The notes under the pieces are model-generated. The model was not told the origin of the DNA. It saw nothing but the letters and a program-made list of their open reading frames with translations, and did not search any database. Positions 6,306 through 8,956 of a stretch of DNA of 8,956 nucleotides are shown here, piece by piece. The translations under genes and the position numbers were made by a program. The stretch is from assembly GCA_017940445.1 (NCBI GenBank), contig JAGAYQ010000305.1:1-8956 (forward strand). The letters run 5' to 3'. The DNA comes from Pyramidobacter sp. GTDB taxonomy: Bacteria; Synergistota; Synergistia; Synergistales; Dethiosulfovibrionaceae. How positions within the stretch are numbered: the stretch's first letter is position 1; every line of letters begins with the position of its first letter.

Positions 6306-6482
6306 GGAAACGCTGATAAAATACGTCATCTCCTGCGAAACGCTGTCCGAGGGGCTCCTCCAACGTACGGAAGTACGCCTAGGCGAGCCCCTTTCGGACA
6401 GGTTTCTTCGGATCTGACGCATTTTCTCAGGTTTCCTGTGCGCTGGTCACATTCTGCATAATGGGACTAAATCAGCGTTTCC
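6306..6482. repeat. 177-bp palindromic repeat element (MITE- or REP-like)
   Basis: Perfect 12-bp terminal inverted repeats bound the element: GGAAACGCTGAT at 6306-6317 and ATCAGCGTTTCC at 6471-6482. Inside, 6318-6328 pairs with 6415-6425 (10 of 11). GAAAC (6337-6341) pairs with GTTTC (6402-6406), and CTGTCCGAGGGGCTC (6343-6357) pairs with GAGCCCC plus TCGGACAG (6385-6401) across a 2-nt bulge. At the tip, CGTAC-GGAA-GTACG (6364-6377) and the palindrome GCCTAGGC (6377-6384) form small dyads. No open reading frame is present, and a deleted copy and a solo end lie elsewhere in the window. It could be a non-autonomous mobile element or an mRNA 3'-end element. No target duplication is evident. Confidence 0.75.
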
Positions 6483-6499
6483 GTGAAAAATCATTCGGA

Positions 6500-6505
6500 T
6501 ATAAT
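6500..6505 (+). promoter_or_regulatory. Candidate -10 box of the transaldolase operon
   Basis: An exact TATAAT lies 27 nt before the ATG at 6532. The -35 position at 16-17 nt spacing falls on GTTTCCG (6477-6483), the right end of the repeat element, with a weak match to consensus. Confidence 0.55.
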
Positions 6506-6516
6506 TTTTAATCATG

Positions 6517-6522
6517 AAGGGA
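6517..6522 (+). promoter_or_regulatory. Ribosome binding site fixing the transaldolase start at 6532
   Basis: AAGGGA precedes the ATG at 6532 by 9 nt. The in-frame upstream ATG at 6514 has only AT-rich sequence before it and lies next to the expected transcription start, so the downstream ATG is preferred. Confidence 0.65.
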
Positions 6523-6531
6523 CCTGTTACT

Positions 6532-7620
6532 ATGAACGCAAATCTTGCGAAGGCGCATGAACTGGGACAGAGCATCTGGTACGACTCGATCTCGCGCGCG
6601 GCGATCCGCGGCGGCGAGCTGAAAGCCCTGATGGATGCCGGCGTTCGCGGCGTGACGACGAATCCGGCCATCTTCCAGAAGGCGCTGTCGTCGGCGGGCG
6701 TGTATGACTCGGACATGAAGGCGCTGATCGCGCAAGGCAAGACTGACACGGAGATCTACGACGAACTGACGGCCAACGAGGTGCGCGAAGCGTGCGCCGT
6801 GTTCCGTCCGCTGTGGGACGAATGCGGCGGCACCGACGGCTTCGTCAGCCTGGAGGTGAACCCGCTGATCGCCGACGATCTCGCCACGACGGTGAGCGAG
6901 GCGCTGCGGCTGTGGAAGAAGCTGGACTGTCCCAACGCGATGATCAAGATCCCGGCCACGGAAGCGGGCGCCAAGGCGCTTGAAGAAGCCGTCGCCGCGG
7001 GCGTCAGCGTCAACTCCACGCTGATCTTCTCGCTCGAGCAGTACGAAGCCGTGGCGCGCGCCTACATCCGCGGGCTTGCCAGGCGGGCCGCGAAGGGCGG
7101 GAGCCTGAACGTGGCTTCGGTCGCCTCGGTGTTCGTCAGCCGCATCGACACGGCGGTCGATCCCGTGCTCTCAGTCAAGGCGCCCGAGCTGGCAGGCACA
7201 GCGGCGATCGCCAACGCCCGCGCCGTGTACGCCAAGTTTGAAGAGCTGTTCAGCTCGCCCGAGTGGAAGGAGCTGGCCGCAAAGGGGGCGCGCGTGCAGC
7301 GGCCGCTGTGGGCCAGCACGGGCGTGAAGAACAAGGCCTACTCCCCCACGCTCTACACCGATTCGCTGATCGGGCCCGACACGGTGAACACGCTGCCGCC
7401 CGCGGCGCTGGAGGCATTCATGGCCGCCGGCAATCCGGCGCGCACGGCCGACGCTCCCGGCTTTGAAAAGGTGCTGGCCGCCCTGCCCGGCCTCGGCGTC
7501 GACCTCAGTGCCGTCAACGCCAGGCTGCTGGCTGACGGGCTTGAAGCCTTTGCCCAATCGTTCCGCGATATGATGAAGATCATCGCGGACAAGCGCGCCG
7601 AGCTGACGAACAAGGCATGA
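6532..7620 (+). CDS. tal: Transaldolase, long (mycobacterial-type) form
   Basis: The 362-residue enzyme fits the transaldolase family of the pentose phosphate pathway. It moves a dihydroxyacetone unit between sugar phosphates through a Schiff base, in the cytoplasm. The barrel motifs appear in order: IWYDSISR with Asp18, GVTTNPAIF at 40-48, GFVSLEVNP at 103-111, and MIKIPATEAG with the Schiff-base Lys139. They continue with VNSTLIFSLEQY near 156-167, SVFVSRIDTAVDP, and WASTGVKNKAYSPTLYTD with the phosphate-binding region. Length matches the roughly 360-residue subfamily and not the short fructose-6-phosphate aldolase type (about 220). The stop overlaps the next ATG (ATGA at 7617-7620), coupling it to a TSUP transporter. 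That pairing is unusual for a central-metabolism gene and may hint at a special substrate; this is inference. Confidence 0.93.
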   Translation: MNANLAKAHELGQSIWYDSISRAAIRGGELKALMDAGVRGVTTNPAIFQKALSSAGVYDSDMKALIAQGKTDTEIYDELTANEVREACAVFRPLWDECGGTDGFVSLEVNPLIADDLATTVSEALRLWKKLDCPNAMIKIPATEAGAKALEEAVAAGVSVNSTLIFSLEQYEAVARAYIRGLARRAAKGGSLNVASVASVFVSRIDTAVDPVLSVKAPELAGTAAIANARAVYAKFEELFSSPEWKELAAKGARVQRPLWASTGVKNKAYSPTLYTDSLIGPDTVNTLPPAALEAFMAAGNPARTADAPGFEKVLAALPGLGVDLSAVNARLLADGLEAFAQSFRDMMKIIADKRAELTNKA

Positions 7621-8336
7621 TCGTCTCCGCAGCGATGGCGCTGGCCTGCGCGGCCGTCTTCGGCGGGGCGGTCGTTCAGGGCATCGTCGGCTTCGGCATG
7701 GGGCTTCTTTCCGCCTCGATCACGCTGCGCGCGCTGGGACCGCAGCTGATGGCGCCGGTCAACGTGGGGCTGGCGGTGTTCATGAACGCGTCGCTGTTTT
7801 TCAGGCTGCGCAAGAACGCCGACTGGAGCATCATCGCGCCGCTGCTGATCGGCTCGCCGTTCGGCATCTGGCTGGGCACGTACCTGCCGCACATCATCCC
7901 CGCAGATATTTTCAAGACCTGCTTCGGCATCTTCGTCGCGCTCTCGGGCGCGGTGCTGTGGACGGGCTGGAAGTGCTCGGCAGAGGGCTTTGTCCCGAGA
8001 ATGGCCGTCGGATTTGCCAGCGGCATCCTCTCCGGCAGCATCTCGCTGGGCGCGCCGCCGGTGGCGATCTTCCTCACGGCCGGCAGCACGCCGAAGCATG
8101 TGTTCCGCTCGTCGGTGTCGGCCTACCTCACGGCGCAGAACGTGATGTCGGCGATCGCCTTCGCCCTGCGCGGCGCCTATACCGCCGATTATTTCAAGGG
8201 GCTGGCGCTGCTTCTGCCGTTCGTGCTCGCCGGCACATGGCTGGGCTCACGCTTCGCTTCGCGCGTCAACGAGCAGATGTTCCGCCGCGGCGTGATGATC
8301 CTCATCATCGTCTCCGGACTTTCTCTGCTGATTTAA
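7617..8336 (+). CDS. TSUP (TauE/SafE) family membrane transporter, copy 2
   Basis: The 239-residue integral membrane protein is paralogous to copy 1 at 5577-6305. Shared blocks are QGIVGFGMGL at residues 21-30, FRLRKNAD at 62-69, ISLGAPPVAIFLTAG at 142-156, PKHVFRSS at 159-166 and IVSGLSLL at the C-terminus. Like other TSUP proteins it should carry a small anion across the inner membrane with about eight segments in two repeats. Copy 1 has SGPP in the second-repeat motif where copy 2 has GAPP, so substrates may differ. It starts inside the transaldolase stop codon (ATGA), with no separate ribosome binding site needed. After its TAA comes a 12-base end of the repeat element, then a 25-nt gap to the next gene. 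Confidence 0.88.
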   Translation: MIVSAAMALACAAVFGGAVVQGIVGFGMGLLSASITLRALGPQLMAPVNVGLAVFMNASLFFRLRKNADWSIIAPLLIGSPFGIWLGTYLPHIIPADIFKTCFGIFVALSGAVLWTGWKCSAEGFVPRMAVGFASGILSGSISLGAPPVAIFLTAGSTPKHVFRSSVSAYLTAQNVMSAIAFALRGAYTADYFKGLALLLPFVLAGTWLGSRFASRVNEQMFRRGVMILIIVSGLSLLI

Positions 8337-8348
8337 GGAAACGCCGAT
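8337..8348. repeat. Solo end of the palindromic repeat
   Basis: GGAAACGCCGAT matches the left terminal repeat of the 177-bp element at 11 of 12 positions and directly follows a TAA stop codon, as the other copies do. It could be a remnant of an element. Alternatively it is inherited from the ancestral sequence after the TSUP gene, since both TSUP copies have it. Confidence 0.45.
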
Positions 8349-8373
8349 CTTTGCACCAAAGGAGAATCCCCCT

Positions 8374-8956
8374 GTGAAAACACGCAAACTGAGCGCCTTT
8401 CTCCTCGCCTGCGCCCTCTTCATCGCCGGCGCAGCATCCGCATCGGGCGCGCCGGATTACGGCCGCGACCTGTTCAACTTTTTCCTGAAGAAGATGGACC
8501 CTGAAAAGGCCGAGCTGCACCTTCAGAGCCTGCCCACCGAAAAGGGCGAGATCCCCTGGGCCTATCTGGAATGCACCAACGCCAACGTGCGCGGCATGAA
8601 CATCCGCTCGCTGAAGATGGACTGCTTCGACGCCGTCGTCACGCCGCCGGCGCAGTGGAAAAAAATGGAGCACCCGAAAGTCCAGTCGATGCTGGCCTGC
8701 CACGCCGAGGGCACGTTCACCGAGGCCGACGTGAACGCCTTTCTTCACGACCGCCTCTTCGGCCACGACAAGGAATGGGAACGCATCAGCGTGAAGATGC
8801 ACGCCGACCGCATCTACGCCGTCGGCTACTACAACGCCAACATCAAGATCATGCGCTTCAAAGTCAAGCTGGAGCTGTCGTGCCGCATCGCCGGCCGCGG
8901 CACCGCCCTGTGGCTGGAGGACGTGGAGCTGAAGGTGAACAACAAAAGGATGTCGA
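8374..8956 (+). CDS. Secreted protein, possibly LmeA/DUF2993-like (3' end missing)
   Basis: The gene starts with GTG, 8 nt after AAAGGAGA (8358-8365), and stays open for 194 codons to the window edge. Residues 1-23 form a signal peptide: basic KTRK, a hydrophobic stretch, and ASA as a probable cleavage site after residue 23. LLAC at 10-13 resembles a lipobox but sits within the hydrophobic core, so signal peptidase I is more likely. The mature part alternates short hydrophobic strands with polar residues. It includes GTFTEADVNAFLHDRL near 113-128 and repeated strand-like segments such as RIYAVGYYNANIKI, the style of LmeA/DUF2993 lipid-binding periplasmic proteins. That family call is tentative. 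It lies 37 nt after the TSUP gene, so it may be in the same transcript. Confidence 0.7.
   Translation, partial: MKTRKLSAFLLACALFIAGAASASGAPDYGRDLFNFFLKKMDPEKAELHLQSLPTEKGEIPWAYLECTNANVRGMNIRSLKMDCFDAVVTPPAQWKKMEHPKVQSMLACHAEGTFTEADVNAFLHDRLFGHDKEWERISVKMHADRIYAVGYYNANIKIMRFKVKLELSCRIAGRGTALWLEDVELKVNNKRMS

Noticed and set aside
6337..6406. Inner hairpin of the repeat as a rho-independent terminator for the first TSUP operon
   Set aside because: The stem is strong, but the following bases (TTCTTCGGATC) contain no T-tract, and the stem is nested inside longer pairings. It may still slow polymerase, but it is not a canonical terminator.
7353..8099. - strand frame opposite transaldolase and the second TSUP gene
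   Set aside because: It spans two well-supported genes in antisense and has biased, repetitive composition.
8401..8412. Lipobox (LLAC) making the last protein a lipoprotein
   Set aside because: The Cys is at residue 13, inside the hydrophobic core, and a better signal peptidase I site (ASA) follows at 21-23.
8305..8802. - strand frame opposite the secreted protein gene
   Set aside because: The + strand has a GTG start, a good ribosome binding site and a signal peptide. The antisense product has no such support.
1..8956. tRNA, rRNA, CRISPR array or transposase genes
   Set aside because: I saw no regularly spaced direct repeats, no tRNA-like cloverleaf with a T-loop signature, and no transposase motifs. 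Only the palindromic repeat family is present.

Overview
The window is GC-rich, densely coded bacterial DNA. Its gene content fits an anaerobic, amino-acid-using Gram-negative bacterium. My best guess is the Synergistota (Pyramidobacter-like), but that is an inference from style and gene content; there is no marker gene such as rRNA. No rRNA, tRNA, CRISPR array, transposase or phage gene is visible.

Layout from left to right. (1) An aspartate dehydrogenase-like gene (98-850, +) with its own promoter region. A short degenerate repeat follows its stop codon, then a strong bidirectional terminator shared with (2) a convergent LysR-type regulator gene (980-1981, -). (3) The regulator is divergent from an IlvD/Edd-family dehydratase (2153-3811, +). 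The 171-bp gap between them carries palindromic TTCTTG/CAAGAA half-sites typical of a LysR operator. (4) After a strong terminator comes a small cysteine-rich protein (3963-4181, +). It overlaps by 4 bp the end of a convergent HAD phosphatase (4178-4819, -). (5) A two-gene unit encodes an unrecognised Trp-rich protein (5089-5580) and a TSUP (TauE/SafE) membrane transporter (5577-6305), joined by an ATGA overlap. (6) A 177-bp palindromic repeat element occupies the next gap (6306-6482). (7) A second two-gene unit encodes a transaldolase (6532-7620) and a second TSUP transporter (7617-8336), again joined by an ATGA overlap. (8) A secreted protein of possible LmeA/DUF2993 type starts with GTG at 8374 and runs off the window.

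How the genes may work together: the LysR regulator probably controls the dehydratase and itself. The two TSUP transporters are paralogs. Each is translationally coupled to an unrelated soluble protein, which suggests export or import of a small anion linked to that protein's metabolism. A transaldolase coupled to a TSUP exporter, with an IlvD/Edd dehydratase nearby, superficially recalls sulfoglycolysis loci. The evidence is thin and I offer it only as a hypothesis.

The least ordinary signal is the repeat family: a full 177-bp copy, a 48-bp internally deleted copy (852-899) and a solo end (8337-8348). All begin 0-1 nt after a TAA stop codon. Exact TATAAT hexamers precede five of the transcription units, which supports the operon boundaries given here.
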